A stretch of DNA of 64,000 nt from a bacterium (GCA_030824555.1 JAVBXK010000057.1:1-64000); one strand, 5' to 3'; positions 52,179-63,138 are shown, numbered from the stretch's first letter. Notes: a model not told the origin generated them from the sequence alone. A program made the numbers and translations.

Positions 52179-53729
52179 TCAGTTGGCAGTCAGGGTAACA
52201 CCTTTGAACTCGCCGGTTGCAATCCTTTTCTGCCATTCTGCAGGTCCGGTGATGTGTGCGCTGGTGCCACCGGCATCCACGGCCACCGTCACGGGCATGT
52301 CGACCACGTCGAACTCGTAAATGGCTTCCATGCCCAAGTCTGCGAAGCCCACCACCTCTGCATGCTTGATGGCCTTGGACACCAGGTACGCAGCACCGCC
52401 CACCGCCATCAGATAGGCTGACTGGTGCTTCTTGATGGCCTCGATGGCCACAGGGCCTCGTTCTGCCTTGCCCACCATGGCAATCAGGCCGGTTTGGGCC
52501 AGCATCATGTCGGTAAAACCATCCATGCGGGTGGCTGTGGTTGGGCCGGCAGGGCCAACGGCTTCGCCTTTGACGGGGTCAACCGGGCCGACGTAGTAGA
52601 TGACGCGGTTCGTGAAGTCCACGGGCAGCTTCTCGCCTTTGGCCAGCATGTCTTGAATGCGTTTGTGGGCGGCGTCACGGCCTGTCAGCATTTTGCCGTT
52701 CAGCAGCAGCGTGTCGCCTGGCTTCCAGCTGGCCACTTCGGCCTTGGTCAGCGTGTTCAGGTTCACGCGTTTGCTGGTTTCGGTGTTGGGTGCCCAGTCA
52801 ACTTTGGGCCAGGTATCTAGGCTGGGTGGGTCGATGTAGGTGGGGCCGCTGCCATCCAGCACGAAGTGGGCGTGGCGCGTGGCGGCGCAATTCGGAATCA
52901 TGGCAATGGGTTTGCTGGCGGCGTGGGTTGGGTACATCTTGATCTTGACGTCCAGCACCGTGGTCAGACCACCCAGACCCTGTGCGCCAATGCCCAGCGC
53001 GTTGACCTTCTCGAATAGCTCCAGGCGCAGCTTTTCAACGTTGGACAGCTCGGCGCCGCTGGCCGCCTTGGCCTGCAGTTCGTACATGTCCAGGTCATCC
53101 ATCAGGCTTTCCTTGGCCATCAGAACAGCCTTCTCTGCGGTGCCGCCAATGCCGATGCCCAGCATGCCCGGTGGGCACCAGCCAGCGCCCATGGTTGGCA
53201 CGGTCTTCAAAACCCAGTCGACCACCGAGTCGCCTGGGTTGAGCATGTACATCTTGCTCTTGTTCTCGGAGCCGCCGCCTTTGGCCGCAACCGTTACCTC
53301 GACAGTGTTGCCTGGCACGATTTCGGTGAAGATCACGGCCGGCGTGTTGTCCTTCGTGTTTTTGCGCAGGAATTCGGGGTCTGCGACGACCGAGGCGCGC
53401 AGCGTGTTGTCAGGGTGGTTGTAACCCTGGCGCACACCTTCGTTGATGGCGTCGTCAAGGCTGCCAGTAAAGCCTTCCCAGCGGACATCCATACCCACTT
53501 TCAGGAACACGTTGACGATACCGGTGTCCTGGCAAATGGGACGGTGGCCCGTTGCACTCATTTTGCTGTTGGTCAGGATCTGTGCGATCGCGTCTTTGGC
53601 CGCGGGGCTCTGTTCGCGTTCGTAGGCCCTTCCCAGGTGTGCGATGTAGTCGGCTGGGTGGTAGTAGCTGATGTATTGCAGGGCGGCAGCAATTGACTCG
53701 ACGAGATCGTTCTGACGGATGGTGGTCAT
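52179..53729 (-). CDS. fumA: class I (iron-sulfur) fumarate hydratase
   Basis: This enzyme converts fumarate to malate in the citric acid cycle, using an oxygen-sensitive [4Fe-4S] cluster. The 516-residue protein starts MTTIRQND. The three cluster cysteines are visible: Cys66 in HRPICQDTG, Cys185 in GAGWCPPGM and Cys281 in IPNCAATRHAHF. The alpha (1-300) and beta (330-516) parts are fused, as in FumA/FumB. The frame is open 18 codons upstream, but the start at 53729 fits the family. It could also be annotated fumB; the two are not separable here. Confidence 0.95.
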   Translation of the reverse strand: MTTIRQNDLVESIAAALQYISYYHPADYIAHLGRAYEREQSPAAKDAIAQILTNSKMSATGHRPICQDTGIVNVFLKVGMDVRWEGFTGSLDDAINEGVRQGYNHPDNTLRASVVADPEFLRKNTKDNTPAVIFTEIVPGNTVEVTVAAKGGGSENKSKMYMLNPGDSVVDWVLKTVPTMGAGWCPPGMLGIGIGGTAEKAVLMAKESLMDDLDMYELQAKAASGAELSNVEKLRLELFEKVNALGIGAQGLGGLTTVLDVKIKMYPTHAASKPIAMIPNCAATRHAHFVLDGSGPTYIDPPSLDTWPKVDWAPNTETSKRVNLNTLTKAEVASWKPGDTLLLNGKMLTGRDAAHKRIQDMLAKGEKLPVDFTNRVIYYVGPVDPVKGEAVGPAGPTTATRMDGFTDMMLAQTGLIAMVGKAERGPVAIEAIKKHQSAYLMAVGGAAYLVSKAIKHAEVVGFADLGMEAIYEFDVVDMPVTVAVDAGGTSAHITGPAEWQKRIATGEFKGVTLTAN

Positions 53730-53884
53730 GATGTGCGTGGTGTGGGTCGGAAAAGGTGTGGCTGTCAGCCCGGCATCTGGCACCGCCGATGCTGTTCAGG
53801 CAAGGCTCGGATTTTAGGCAGGGCCGCCTGCGCCTGGCTGACGTTTTGCCTGTCGGCGGTGTGGCGGCTCGTTTGGTGTGCGGG

Positions 53885-54487
53885 TCAGTGGGAGGCTTGG
53901 TGGGAGCTGTTCAACAATTTGTCGGTGTACGCGATGGCAATGGCACTCATCAGGAAGACCACGTGGATGATGGTTTGCCACATCAGCACTTTGATGTCGT
54001 AGTTGGCGGCATTGATGAATGTTTTCAGCAGGTGAATCGACGAAATGCCGATGATGGCCGTGGCCAGCTTGACCTTCAGCACCGAAGCGTTCACGTGGTC
54101 CAGCCATTCGGGTTGATCGCGATGCCCGTCAAGGTCCATGCGGCTCACAAAGGTCTCGTACCCGCCGACGATGACCATGATCAACAGGTTGGAGATCATG
54201 ACCACGTCGATGAGCGCCAGCACCACCAGCATGATGATGGTTTCGTTCAGGTGGTGGATGTCGATATCGGACTTGTAGCCAATGCTTGCAATCAGGGCGT
54301 CGAGCGCCGTTTTGCTGCCGAACGCAGCTTCGACCAAGTGGAGCAACTCCAACAAAAAGTGCACCACGTATACGCCTTGTGCAGCAATCAGACCCAGGTA
54401 AAGCGGCAGTTGCAGCCAACGGCTGGCAAAAATCAGGCGGGGCAGGGGGCGCAACGGCACGGCATGGGGTTCTTGGGGTGTAGACAT
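53885..54487 (-). CDS. YqhA family (UPF0114) membrane protein
   Basis: A 200-residue inner-membrane protein beginning [17 protein letters not shown]. It has four hydrophobic segments, around [60 protein letters not shown] and [20 protein letters not shown]. The [22 protein letters not shown] run and HLLKTFINA match the UPF0114/TIGR00645 family. The function is not known. It lies 155 bases from fumA on the same strand and is divergent from acs. Confidence 0.85.
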   Translation of the reverse strand: MSTPQEPHAVPLRPLPRLIFASRWLQLPLYLGLIAAQGVYVVHFLLELLHLVEAAFGSKTALDALIASIGYKSDIDIHHLNETIIMLVVLALIDVVMISNLLIMVIVGGYETFVSRMDLDGHRDQPEWLDHVNASVLKVKLATAIIGISSIHLLKTFINAANYDIKVLMWQTIIHVVFLMSAIAIAYTDKLLNSSHQASH

Positions 54488-54731
54488 GTGCAATTTGAGA
54501 ATATTGGGTGCAAACGTGTGTGGCTGTCTTCAGAGAGCCACGCGTATGTCCTACATTGTGCCGTGATGCACAAGTACACGCCGGGTGTGACGCGCCGTCG
54601 CCAGCCGAGGGTAACTCCTGATACGTGTGTGCGTGTGCAGCGCGTGGTGGCCGCTCAAGCGTCAGACCCTTGTAAGAGCCCGGTTTCACATTAGTGGTCG
54701 CTTATTTCACCCCAATCGTCCAGGAGACAAC

Positions 54732-56714
54732 ATGAGTGCTAATGAAGGTGCAAGCGTATTGCCCGTATACCAACCCAGCGAAGAGTTTGTCAAAAACGCT
54801 ACCGTGGCTGGCATGGCTGCATACGATGCTTTGTGCAAAGAAGCCGAGACCGACTACGAAGGCTTTTGGGCTCGTCATGCCCGCGAGCTGATCAGCTGGA
54901 AAACACCTTTCACCAAGGTACTGGACGAGAGCCATTCACCGTTCTTCAAGTGGTTCGAAGACGGCACGCTGAACGCTTCTTACAACTGCCTGGATCGCAA
55001 CGTCGAAAAAGGTCTGGGCGATAAAACGGCCATCATTTTTGAAGCCGATGGCGGTGAAGTCACCAAGATTTCCTACGCCAACCTGCTGGCCAAGACCTGC
55101 CAGATTGCCAATGGCCTGAAGGCCCAGGGTGTGGAGAAGGGTGACCGTGTGGTCATCTACATCTCGATGTCCATCGATGGCGTTGCAGCCATGCAAGCCT
55201 GTGCCCGTATCGGTGCTACCCACTCGGTGGTGTTCGGTGGTTTTTCCGCACAAAGTTTGCGTGACCGCATCCAAGACACCGGTGCCAAGGTCGTGATCAC
55301 CGCTGATCATCAGGTTCGTGGTGGCAAGCAGTTGCCTTTGAAATCCATTGTTGACGAGGCCATTGCCTTGGGCGGCTGCGAATGCGTGCACAAGGTGTTG
55401 GTGGTCAAGCGCTCTGGCGCAGAGATCGCCATGACTGCTGGACGCGACATGTGGATGGACGAGGCCATTGCTGGCCAGCCCAACACCTGCGAGCCCACCT
55501 GGGTCACGGCAGAACATCCCCTGTTCCTGCTGTACACATCCGGCTCCACCGGCAAGCCAAAAGGCGTTCAGCACAGCACCGGCGGCTACCTGCTGCACGC
55601 TGCACTGACCACAAAGTGGACGTTCGACCTGAAGGCCGACGATGTGTTCTGGTGTACCGCCGACATCGGCTGGGTTACTGGTCACACCTACATCACCTAC
55701 GGTCCGTTGGCCTTGGGTGGCACGGAAATCGTGTTCGAAGGCGTGCCCACCTTCCCAGACGCTGGTCGCTTCTGGAAGATGATCCAAGATCACAAGGTCA
55801 GCATTTTCTACACGGCCCCCACGGCCATCCGCTCGCTCATCAAAGCAGCTGAAGCCAACGACGCCGTCCACCCCAAGAGCTATGACCTGTCCAGCTTGCG
55901 CCTGCTGGGTTCGGTGGGCGAGCCAATCAACCCCGCTGCCTGGGAGTGGTACTACAAGCACGTGGGCGGCAGCCGCTGCCCCATCGTCGACACGTTCTGG
56001 CAAACCGAGACGGGCGGTCACATGATCACCCCGCTGCCAGGTGTGACACCCATGGTGCCCGGCTCCTGCACGCTGCCTTTTCCCGGCATCATGGCTGCCA
56101 TCGTGGACGAAACCGGCAAAGACGTGCCCAATGGTCAAGGTGGCATTCTGGTTGTGAAGCGCCCATGGCCTTCGATGATCCGCACCATCTGGGGTGACTC
56201 TGAGCGCTTCATCAAGAGCTACTACCCTGAAGATTTCAAGGGCAAGTACTACTTGGCTGGCGACGGTGCCATCCGTGACGAAAAAACCGGCTACTTCACC
56301 ATCACCGGTCGCATCGATGACGTGCTGAACGTCTCGGGTCACCGCATGGGCACGATGGAAATCGAATCCGCACTGGTCAGCTGCACCGAGCTGGTGGCAG
56401 AAGCTGCCGTGGTGGGGCGTCCTGATGACACCACCGGTGAAGCCGTGGTGGCCTTTGTGGTGCTCAAGCGCTCACGTCCTGTGGGAGACGAAGCCAAGGC
56501 CATTGCCAAGCAGTTGCGTGACCATGTGGGCCGCGAAATCGGTCCCATTGCCAAGCCCAAGGACATCCGTTTTGGCGACAACCTGCCCAAGACCCGTTCC
56601 GGCAAGATCATGCGCCGCCTGCTGCGTTCGATTGCCAAGGGCGAGGCCATCACGCAAGACACCAGCACGCTGGAAAACCCAGCCATTTTGGACCAGCTGT
56701 CAGAAAACCTGTGA
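54732..56714 (+). CDS. acs: acetyl-CoA synthetase
   Basis: Acs activates acetate to acetyl-CoA through acetyl-AMP. The 660-residue protein starts MSANEGAS after AGGAGAC. The AMP-binding P-loop-like motif [20 protein letters not shown], the [15 protein letters not shown] substrate motif, and the C-terminal [10 protein letters not shown] with the regulatory Lys (about residue 625, acetylated in relatives) are present. Length is normal. The 238 bases upstream, shared with the divergent YqhA gene, hold its promoter. A strong terminator follows. Confidence 0.97.
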   Translation: MSANEGASVLPVYQPSEEFVKNATVAGMAAYDALCKEAETDYEGFWARHARELISWKTPFTKVLDESHSPFFKWFEDGTLNASYNCLDRNVEKGLGDKTAIIFEADGGEVTKISYANLLAKTCQIANGLKAQGVEKGDRVVIYISMSIDGVAAMQACARIGATHSVVFGGFSAQSLRDRIQDTGAKVVITADHQVRGGKQLPLKSIVDEAIALGGCECVHKVLVVKRSGAEIAMTAGRDMWMDEAIAGQPNTCEPTWVTAEHPLFLLYTSGSTGKPKGVQHSTGGYLLHAALTTKWTFDLKADDVFWCTADIGWVTGHTYITYGPLALGGTEIVFEGVPTFPDAGRFWKMIQDHKVSIFYTAPTAIRSLIKAAEANDAVHPKSYDLSSLRLLGSVGEPINPAAWEWYYKHVGGSRCPIVDTFWQTETGGHMITPLPGVTPMVPGSCTLPFPGIMAAIVDETGKDVPNGQGGILVVKRPWPSMIRTIWGDSERFIKSYYPEDFKGKYYLAGDGAIRDEKTGYFTITGRIDDVLNVSGHRMGTMEIESALVSCTELVAEAAVVGRPDDTTGEAVVAFVVLKRSRPVGDEAKAIAKQLRDHVGREIGPIAKPKDIRFGDNLPKTRSGKIMRRLLRSIAKGEAITQDTSTLENPAILDQLSENL

Positions 56715-56721
56715 TGGTTGC

Positions 56722-56778
56722 AAAGGTTTTCAGCTTTTGATAGCTGGGAACCTTTGTCAATCATGCGCTGAGGCCTGA
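56722..56778. repeat. dispersed repeat with nested palindromes after acs
   Basis: The outer inverted repeat CAAAGGTT (56722-56729)/AACCTTTG (56750-56757) encloses CAGCT (56732-56736)/AGCTG (56743-56747). The block ends with GAGGCCTG (56771-56778), which is shared with 37075-37082 and 61371-61378. Confidence 0.6.
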
Positions 56779-56785
56779 AAAGCCA

Positions 56786-56817
56786 TAAAAAAACCCGCTG
56801 AAAAGCGGGTTTTTTTA
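56786..56817. terminator. bidirectional terminator between acs and cytochrome c
   Basis: A perfect hairpin AACCCGCT-GAAA-AGCGGGTT is flanked by A-run and T-run, so it can stop transcription from acs (plus) and from the cytochrome gene (minus). Confidence 0.92.
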
Positions 56818-56864
56818 TGGGGCGAACCGATTGACGGCCTGAGGCAGCGTCAACCGGTTCAGCA

Positions 56865-57170
56865 TCACTTCATGCCCAGAACCCAGGTGGCCAGCTTGGT
56901 GGCTTCTTCCTTGGACACTTGTGGGTTGGCTGGCATGGGCACAGCGCCGTACACGCCAGAGCCGCCCTTCATGATCTTGTCGGCCAGTGCACCGGCTTTG
57001 GATGCGTCATTGCCGTATTTTTTTGCCACGTCTTTGTAAGCTGGTCCGACGAGTTTCTTGTCAACAGCGTGGCAAGCCAGGCAGTTCTTGGCTTTGGCCA
57101 GGGCTTCATCGGCCATTGCGGGTGCGGCAACGGTCAGGACGGACGCGAGAACAATCAGAGCACGTTTCAT
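56865..57170 (-). CDS. class I cytochrome c (c-551-like)
   Basis: A small periplasmic electron carrier of 101 residues with a signal peptide (MKRALIVLASVLTVAAPAMA, cleaved before DEALA). The haem motif is CLACH (Cys30, Cys33, His34). The distal ligand Met79 lies in AVPMPANPQVS. The mature size (~81 residues) and the spacing fit cytochrome c-551/c-552 types, which donate electrons to terminal oxidases or reductases. The frame is open 13 codons upstream, but the signal peptide fixes the start. It is monocistronic. Confidence 0.94.
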   Translation of the reverse strand: MKRALIVLASVLTVAAPAMADEALAKAKNCLACHAVDKKLVGPAYKDVAKKYGNDASKAGALADKIMKGGSGVYGAVPMPANPQVSKEEATKLATWVLGMK

Positions 57171-57313
57171 GGAAAATTTCCTCGTGAGGTTGGTGAAATC
57201 GGCAGACACTTACACAAAATAAGCTGACGCTGATTTTATAGGGATTCTTTGATGTGGATCAGCGCGTTACGCATTGTTTCACTCGTGATTCTGTGGTTGA
57301 CAAGGGGTAAATC

Positions 57314-57556
57314 ATGTGGTTTTTGGGGTTGGGTCTGGTTGTGTTGGTGCTGAAGGTTCAGGATATTGGGCCGGTGGCGTTGTGGCCGTGGTGGGGGGTG
57401 TTGCTGCCCTTCGGTCTGGCAGCCGTCTGGTGGGCGTGGGCCGACTATTCGGGCTATACCAAGCGCAAGGCTGTCGAAAAAGAAAATGTCCGCAAGCAAG
57501 CCCGGATCGACCGCCAGCGCGATGCCCTGGGGTTGGCCCCCAAGCGCCGCAAATGA
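57314..57556 (+). CDS. small Trp-rich protein (TIGR04438 type)
   Basis: An 80-residue membrane protein with two hydrophobic segments (FLGLGLVVLVLKV and PWWGVLLPFGLAAVWWAW) and an unusual number of tryptophans (WPWWG, WWAWAD). A basic C-terminal tail follows (KRKAVEKENVRKQARIDRQR ... KRRK). It matches the small Trp-rich family that I know from betaproteobacteria as TIGR04438; the function is unknown. It lies between the divergent cytochrome gene and ilvD. Confidence 0.8.
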   Translation: MWFLGLGLVVLVLKVQDIGPVALWPWWGVLLPFGLAAVWWAWADYSGYTKRKAVEKENVRKQARIDRQRDALGLAPKRRK

Positions 57557-57657
57557 CGACAGTGTGTGCATTCAGGTGGACCGGTGCGGGCCGCATCGGT
57601 GCTCGGGGATAATCAGCGTCGCGCCCCGTTTTGTTCACTTCTTTCTGTTTGTTCACC

Positions 57658-59517
57658 ATGCCTGAATACCGTTCCAAAACATCCACCGCTGGCCGCAACA
57701 TGGCAGGTGCCCGCTCTCTGTGGCGCGCCACAGGCATGAAGGACGACGACTTCAGCAAACCCATCATTGCCATCGCCAATTCCTTCACGCAGTTCGTGCC
57801 CGGCCACGTGCACCTGAAGGACTTGGGGCAGCTGGTGGCCCGCGAAATCGAGGCCGCTGGTGGTGTGGCCAAAGAGTTCAACACCATTGCCGTGGACGAT
57901 GGCATTGCCATGGGGCACGACGGCATGCTGTATTCGTTGCCCAGCCGCGACATCATTGCCGACAGCGTCGAGTACATGGTCAACGCCCATTGCGCCGACG
58001 CGCTGGTGTGCATTTCAAACTGCGACAAGATCACCCCCGGCATGCTCATGGCCGCCATGCGTTTGAACATCCCAGTGGTGTTCGTGTCGGGTGGTCCCAT
58101 GGAGGCGGGCAAGGCGAAGCTGGCCAACCCGACCACCCAGGTGATGGAGTTCAAGAAGCTTGACCTGATCGATGCCATGGTGATGGCCGCTGACCCGAAC
58201 GTGTCTGACGAGTCGGTGGCCGAGGTCGAGCGTTCGGCTTGCCCCACCTGTGGGTCGTGTTCCGGCATGTTCACGGCCAATTCCATGAACTGCCTGACCG
58301 AGGCGCTGGGCCTGTCGTTGCCCGGTAACGGTACAGTGGTGGCTACACATGCCGATCGCGAGCAGTTGTTCAAGCGCGCTGGCCACCTGGCCGTCGACCT
58401 GTGCAAGCGCTACTACGAACAAGACGACGAAAGCGTGCTGCCCCGCTCCATGGGTTTCAAGGCGTTCGAAAATGCCATCACGCTCGACATCGCCATGGGT
58501 GGTTCCACCAACACCATCCTGCACCTGCTGGCCATCGCGCAGGAGGCCGAAATCGATTTCACCATGGACGACATCGACCGCCTGTCCCGCGTGGTGCCGC
58601 AGCTGTGCAAGGTGGCGCCCAACACCAACAAGTACCACATCGAAGACGTGCACCGCGCTGGCGGCATCATGGCCATCCTGGGCGAGCTGGACCGTGCTGG
58701 CAAGTTGCACACCGACGTGCCCACCGTGCACAGCAAAACCATGAAAGACGCGCTGGACGGGTGGGACATTGCCCGCCAGCCCAGCGAAGCGGTCAAAACC
58801 TTCTACATGGCGGGCCCTGCCGGCATCCCTTCGCAGGTGGCGTTCAGCCAGGCGACGCGCTGGCCCAGCCTGGACGTGGATCGCGAGGGCGGTTGCATCC
58901 GCTCAGGCGAGCACGCGTTCTCGCAAGAGGGCGGACTGGCCGTGCTGACGGGCAACATCGCGCTCAACGGTTGCGTGGTCAAGACGGCGGGTGTCGATGA
59001 CGCGCTGATGGTGTTCGAGGGCACCGCACACGTCACTGAAAGCCAGGACGAGGCCGTGGCCAACATCCTGGATGACAAGGTCAAAGCAGGTGACGTGGTC
59101 ATCGTGCGTTACGAAGGCCCCAAGGGCGGCCCCGGCATGCAGGAAATGCTGTACCCCACCAGCTACATCAAATCCAAAGGCCTGGGCAAGGCGTGTGCGC
59201 TGCTGACCGATGGCCGCTTTTCCGGTGGCACGTCGGGCTTGTCGATTGGCCATGTGTCGCCCGAAGCGGCTGCCGGTGGTGCCATTGGCCTGGTGCGCAA
59301 CGGCGACAAAATCCGCATCGACATCCCCAACCGCCGCATCGACGTGCTGGTGTCCGATGCCGAGCTGGCCGCCCGCCGTGTCGAGCAGGATGCCAAAGGC
59401 TGGAAGCCCGTGCTGCCACGCAAACGCAAAGTGTCGGCTGCGCTGCGTGCCTACGCCAAGCTGGCCATGTCGGCTGACAAGGGTGCCGTGCGCGACCTGT
59501 CGCTGTTGACCGACTGA
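57658..59517 (+). CDS. ilvD: dihydroxy-acid dehydratase
   Basis: IlvD dehydrates 2,3-dihydroxy acids to 2-keto acids in isoleucine and valine synthesis and needs an iron-sulfur cluster. The 619-residue protein starts [10 protein letters not shown]. The cluster cysteines lie in [11 protein letters not shown] and [19 protein letters not shown]. The C-terminal part has [20 protein letters not shown]. Length is normal. The start at 57658 is preferred over an in-frame codon nine residues upstream. It is followed by the CBS protein after 81 bases. Confidence 0.97.
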   Translation: MPEYRSKTSTAGRNMAGARSLWRATGMKDDDFSKPIIAIANSFTQFVPGHVHLKDLGQLVAREIEAAGGVAKEFNTIAVDDGIAMGHDGMLYSLPSRDIIADSVEYMVNAHCADALVCISNCDKITPGMLMAAMRLNIPVVFVSGGPMEAGKAKLANPTTQVMEFKKLDLIDAMVMAADPNVSDESVAEVERSACPTCGSCSGMFTANSMNCLTEALGLSLPGNGTVVATHADREQLFKRAGHLAVDLCKRYYEQDDESVLPRSMGFKAFENAITLDIAMGGSTNTILHLLAIAQEAEIDFTMDDIDRLSRVVPQLCKVAPNTNKYHIEDVHRAGGIMAILGELDRAGKLHTDVPTVHSKTMKDALDGWDIARQPSEAVKTFYMAGPAGIPSQVAFSQATRWPSLDVDREGGCIRSGEHAFSQEGGLAVLTGNIALNGCVVKTAGVDDALMVFEGTAHVTESQDEAVANILDDKVKAGDVVIVRYEGPKGGPGMQEMLYPTSYIKSKGLGKACALLTDGRFSGGTSGLSIGHVSPEAAAGGAIGLVRNGDKIRIDIPNRRIDVLVSDAELAARRVEQDAKGWKPVLPRKRKVSAALRAYAKLAMSADKGAVRDLSLLTD

Positions 59518-59598
59518 TGTGTGCCCCGGGCAACCGTCGCCATGTGCCTGAAGCACGTTGCACCGTTGCCTGGCAAGCTGTTTAACTGAGGAAATCCC

Positions 59599-60075
59599 AT
59601 GAAAGTCAGCGACATTCTCCGCGTCAAAGGTGGCACGTTGTACACGGCCTCACCCGACGACAACCTGCAAGACGCTGTCGAGGCCATGTCCCGGCTCGAC
59701 ATCGGCTCCCTCGCCATCATGGAGCATGGCGAACTGGTCGGCATGCTCACCTTCCGTGAAATCATCCAGACCCTGGCTGATACCAAAGGCGTGTTGGGCA
59801 GCCGCACCGTGCGCAAGGTGATGGACGACCACCCCATGTCGTGCACCCCCGAAACGTCGCTCGACCAAGTGCGCCCCATGATGCTGTCGCGCCACACGCG
59901 CTACATGCCCGTCATGGACAACCGCATGCTGATGGGCGTGATCAGCTTCTACGACGTGGCCAAGGCCGTAGTGGACAGCCAGAACTTCGAGAACAAGATG
60001 CTCAAGGCCTACATCCGCGACTGGCCCAAAGAAGACGATACGGACGCTGACGACGCGCCAACAGCCAAAGATTGA
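59599..60075 (+). CDS. CBS-domain pair protein
   Basis: A 158-residue cytoplasmic protein made only of two CBS motifs (about residues 6-60 and 70-130), recognisable by GSLAIMEHGELVGMLTFREI and TRYMPVMDNRMLMGVISFYDV. Such modules bind adenosyl nucleotides and sense energy state or ions; the partner here is unknown. A ribosome site GAGGAAA precedes the ATG. The C-terminus is short and acidic (KEDDTDADDAP). It lies between ilvD and aroC on the same strand. Confidence 0.88.
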   Translation: MKVSDILRVKGGTLYTASPDDNLQDAVEAMSRLDIGSLAIMEHGELVGMLTFREIIQTLADTKGVLGSRTVRKVMDDHPMSCTPETSLDQVRPMMLSRHTRYMPVMDNRMLMGVISFYDVAKAVVDSQNFENKMLKAYIRDWPKEDDTDADDAPTAKD

Positions 60076-60194
60076 GAGACGGGTCTGGCAGGCGAGAACC
60101 GAGAGCTGGAAGCCGGGGGCTGAGCTTGTCGGCTTGATGTGAAACGCTGCGGGCAGGTCACCTGCCCAAGTGCGGTCTGGGATAATCCAGGACC

Positions 60195-61301
60195 ATGAGC
60201 GGCAACACCTTCGGACACCTTTTCGCAGTCACCAATTTCGGTGAATCCCACGGCCCAGCCATCGGCTGCATCATCGATGGCTGCCCGCCCGGCATGCCCT
60301 TGACCGAGGCGGATATCCAGCCCGACCTGGACCGCCGCCGCCCCGGCATGAACCGGTTCGTGACGCAGCGAGCCGAGCCCGACACGGTCGAAATTCTCAG
60401 CGGCGTGTACCAGGGCCTGACCACCGGCACACCCATTTGCCTGCTGATCCGCAACACCGACCAGCGCAGCAAAGACTATGGCGACATCCTGCAAACCTTC
60501 CGCCCCGGCCATGCTGACTATGCCTATTGGCACAAGTACGGCATTCGCGATCCGCGCGGTGGAGGCCGTTCGTCGGCACGGCTGACTGCACCCATGGTGG
60601 CGGCTGGCGCTGTGGCCAAAAAATGGCTGGCACAAACCCATGGCATGGTGTTCAGGGGATGCATGACGCAAATTGGCGAATTGCCCATTGCGTTCGAGAG
60701 CTGGGACCACGTGCCCAACAACCCGTTTTTTGCACCCGTGGCTGACGTCAGCGCGCTTGAAAATTACATGGATGCGTTGCGCAAATCGGGCAACTCGTGC
60801 GGTGCGCGCCTGCGTGTCACGGCGCAGGGCATGCCTACCGGGCTGGGTCAACCGTTGTTCGACAAGCTCGATGCTGACATTGCCTACGCCATGATGGGCA
60901 TCAACGCCGTCAAGGGCGTTGAAATTGGGGCAGGGTTTGCTTGCGTGGCGGCCAAAGGCAGCACCCATGGCGACTCGCTCACACCCACAGGGTTCGTGGG
61001 GAACAACGCGGGCGGTGTGCTGGGTGGTATCAGCACCGGGCAAGACCTGGAGGTGAGCATTGCCATCAAGCCCACCAGCTCCATATTGATCCCGCGTGAC
61101 ACCATCGACGCACAGGGCCAAGCCACCGAGGTCATCACCAAAGGGCGGCACGACCCCTGCGTGGGCATCCGTGCCACGCCCATTGCCGAGGCCATGCTGG
61201 CTTTGGTGGTGATGGAACACGCCCTGCAACACCGCGCCCAATGTGGCGACGTGCGCGTGGCCACGCCTGACATTGCTCACGCAGGCAGCTCTGCAAACTG
61301 A
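60195..61301 (+). CDS. aroC: chorismate synthase
   Basis: AroC converts EPSP to chorismate, using reduced FMN as cofactor; it is the last shikimate step. The 368-residue protein starts [20 protein letters not shown]. The signatures [31 protein letters not shown] and [12 protein letters not shown] are complete. The His residues in GESHG and near RHDPC match the conserved catalytic ones. It is followed by an MFS gene and then by aroQ of the same pathway 1.3 kb downstream. Confidence 0.98.
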   Translation: MSGNTFGHLFAVTNFGESHGPAIGCIIDGCPPGMPLTEADIQPDLDRRRPGMNRFVTQRAEPDTVEILSGVYQGLTTGTPICLLIRNTDQRSKDYGDILQTFRPGHADYAYWHKYGIRDPRGGGRSSARLTAPMVAAGAVAKKWLAQTHGMVFRGCMTQIGELPIAFESWDHVPNNPFFAPVADVSALENYMDALRKSGNSCGARLRVTAQGMPTGLGQPLFDKLDADIAYAMMGINAVKGVEIGAGFACVAAKGSTHGDSLTPTGFVGNNAGGVLGGISTGQDLEVSIAIKPTSSILIPRDTIDAQGQATEVITKGRHDPCVGIRATPIAEAMLALVVMEHALQHRAQCGDVRVATPDIAHAGSSAN

Positions 61302-61335
61302 TTCTGAGTGGAAAAGGCTTTCATCGCTTTGATTC

Positions 61336-61378
61336 ATTGATTTGTTTGCTATTTATTTTTTAATCTATCTGAGGCCTG
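61336..61378. repeat. dispersed repeat copy ending GAGGCCTG before the MFS gene
   Basis: An AT-rich stretch (TTTGCTATTTATTTTTTAAT) ends in GAGGCCTG at 61371-61378, four bases before the ATG of the transporter. It shares this end with the copies in hpnE and after acs, so the repeat overlaps the ribosome-binding region of this gene. Confidence 0.5.
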
Positions 61379-61382
61379 CAAC

Positions 61383-62552
61383 ATGAGCCAGGCCCGTGCA
61401 CTGGCCCCGTTTGCCGCGCTGTCAGCCAGTTACTTTGCACACATCGGGTTTTTCAACCCGTACCTGCCGCTGTGGCTGAAAGAAATGGGGCTGGGGTTGG
61501 TTGCCATCAGCGTGCTCACGTCGGTGCAATCTGCCACGCGCCTGTTTGCCCCGTATGCATGGGGTTGGCTCAGCGACCAATCTGGCGAGCGCGTCAAGTT
61601 GCTGCGCTACGGTGCCACGGCTGCACTGGTGTGCTCGCTGGGTCTGTGGTTCAACCTCGGGTTTGTGGGACTGCTGGCGGTGCTGATGCTCATGTTTGTG
61701 CACACCAGCTCCATGATGCCCATGAGCGAAGCCGCCATGGCGCACCTGGTGACGCAGGGCGGTGTGTTCGATGCCAGGCGCTACGGCCGGGTGCGCCTGT
61801 GGGGTTCCATCGGGTTCCTGGTCACGGTGATGGCCGCTGGCGCCTGGTTCGAGCACCGTGGCATGGCTGACTTTCCCGCCTGGACGCTGGGCACCCTGGT
61901 GGCCGTGACGGCCAGCGTGTGGTGGCTGCCCGACGTGAAAGAGGCACCGCACCACGTTGCCGCGCCGAAGCAACCCGTGCTGGGCCTGCTGCGTCAGCCG
62001 CCTGTGGCGTGGCTGTTTGCCGCCATGTTTTTTCATGTGCTGGCGCACATCTTCATTTACGTGTTTTTCTCGCTGTACCTGGACAGCCTGGGCTACAGCA
62101 AAACCATGATCGGCATGCTGTGGGCTGTGTCGGTGATCGTTGAAATTGCGTGGTTTTTCACGCAGGGCCGTTGGTTGCCGCTGATGAGCCTGACCGCCTG
62201 GCTGCTGCTGGCCGCCGTGCTGACCTCCGCACGCATGGTGCTCACCGCAGGCTGGCCGCTGGTGCTGCCGCTGCTGTTGCTGGCACAAATGACCCATGCC
62301 ATCACGTTTGCGGCGCACCACACCGTGTGCATGGCACTCATTTCCCACCACTTTCCCGGCCCGCTCAGGGGCAGGGGGCAGGCGCTGTACACGGTCATTG
62401 CCTACGGTGTACCCGGTGTGCTGGGAGGGCTGGGTGGCGGGGCTTTGAGCAACTGGCTGGGCTTGTCGGCCGTGTTCTGGCTGGGCGGTGCCATGGGGGT
62501 GCTGGCCAGTGCGGCGGCGTACAAGGTGTGGCGCCTGCAACACCCGGTTTGA
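61383..62552 (+). CDS. MFS transporter (HcaT/PPP-like family)
   Basis: A 389-residue inner-membrane transporter with twelve hydrophobic segments. The N-terminus (FAALSASYFAHIGFFNPYLPLWLKEMG) and the loop AWGWLSDQSGERVKLLRYG after helix 2 are typical of the 3-phenylpropionate-transporter-like MFS branch (HcaT). The substrate cannot be predicted. There is no Shine-Dalgarno sequence, because the dispersed repeat end lies just before the ATG. The position between two shikimate genes is not by itself evidence of a role there. Confidence 0.85.
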   Translation: MSQARALAPFAALSASYFAHIGFFNPYLPLWLKEMGLGLVAISVLTSVQSATRLFAPYAWGWLSDQSGERVKLLRYGATAALVCSLGLWFNLGFVGLLAVLMLMFVHTSSMMPMSEAAMAHLVTQGGVFDARRYGRVRLWGSIGFLVTVMAAGAWFEHRGMADFPAWTLGTLVAVTASVWWLPDVKEAPHHVAAPKQPVLGLLRQPPVAWLFAAMFFHVLAHIFIYVFFSLYLDSLGYSKTMIGMLWAVSVIVEIAWFFTQGRWLPLMSLTAWLLLAAVLTSARMVLTAGWPLVLPLLLLAQMTHAITFAAHHTVCMALISHHFPGPLRGRGQALYTVIAYGVPGVLGGLGGGALSNWLGLSAVFWLGGAMGVLASAAAYKVWRLQHPV

Positions 62553-62634
62553 GTGGCCTGGTCGGACCGGATAATTGCGGCAGTGTGTTGACTTTTTCCC
62601 GATACCTTTTCACCCTCTTCAAGCGTTGATACCC

Positions 62635-63084
62635 ATGAAAACAGCATTCATCCTGAACGGCCCCAACCTCAACTTGCTGGGCACGCGCGAGCCCGGCGTC
62701 TACGGTGCGGCCACCTTGGCCGACGTGGAACAACTGGCTGCTGCGGCGTGCGCGCAGCACGGACTGAAGCTGGCATTCCGACAAACCAACCACGAAGGTC
62801 AGCTGGTGGACTGGATCCACGAAGCCGGGCAGCTGCATGCCAAGGGTGAACTGGCCGGTCTCATCATCAACGCCGGGGCCTACACGCACACCAGCGTGGC
62901 CTTGCACGATGCCATCAAGGGCACAGGCATCACCTGCATCGAGCTGCACATCAGCAACGTGTTTGCGCGCGAGGCCTTCCGCCACCACAGCTACATTTCG
63001 CCAGTGGCCAAGGCGGTGATGTGCGGGTTTGGTGTCAAGGGCTATCCGCTGGCGGTGGCCGCACTGGCCGACATGCAGGGTTGA
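62635..63084 (+). CDS. aroQ: type II 3-dehydroquinate dehydratase
   Basis: AroQ dehydrates 3-dehydroquinate to 3-dehydroshikimate. The 149-residue protein starts MKTAFILNGPNLNLLGTREP. The catalytic elements are all present: the Arg and Tyr of the lid (TREPGVYG), NAGAYTHTSVALHDA, and ELHISNVFAREAFRHHSYIS with the conserved His. The type II fold forms dodecamers. The frame is open 20 codons upstream, but MKTAFI is the family start. Confidence 0.97.
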   Translation: MKTAFILNGPNLNLLGTREPGVYGAATLADVEQLAAAACAQHGLKLAFRQTNHEGQLVDWIHEAGQLHAKGELAGLIINAGAYTHTSVALHDAIKGTGITCIELHISNVFAREAFRHHSYISPVAKAVMCGFGVKGYPLAVAALADMQG

Positions 63085-63138
63085 AGCCGCACCCGATACC
63101 GTGCGTGCTGGTGTTGTCTTGCTGTCCCACATTCACCC

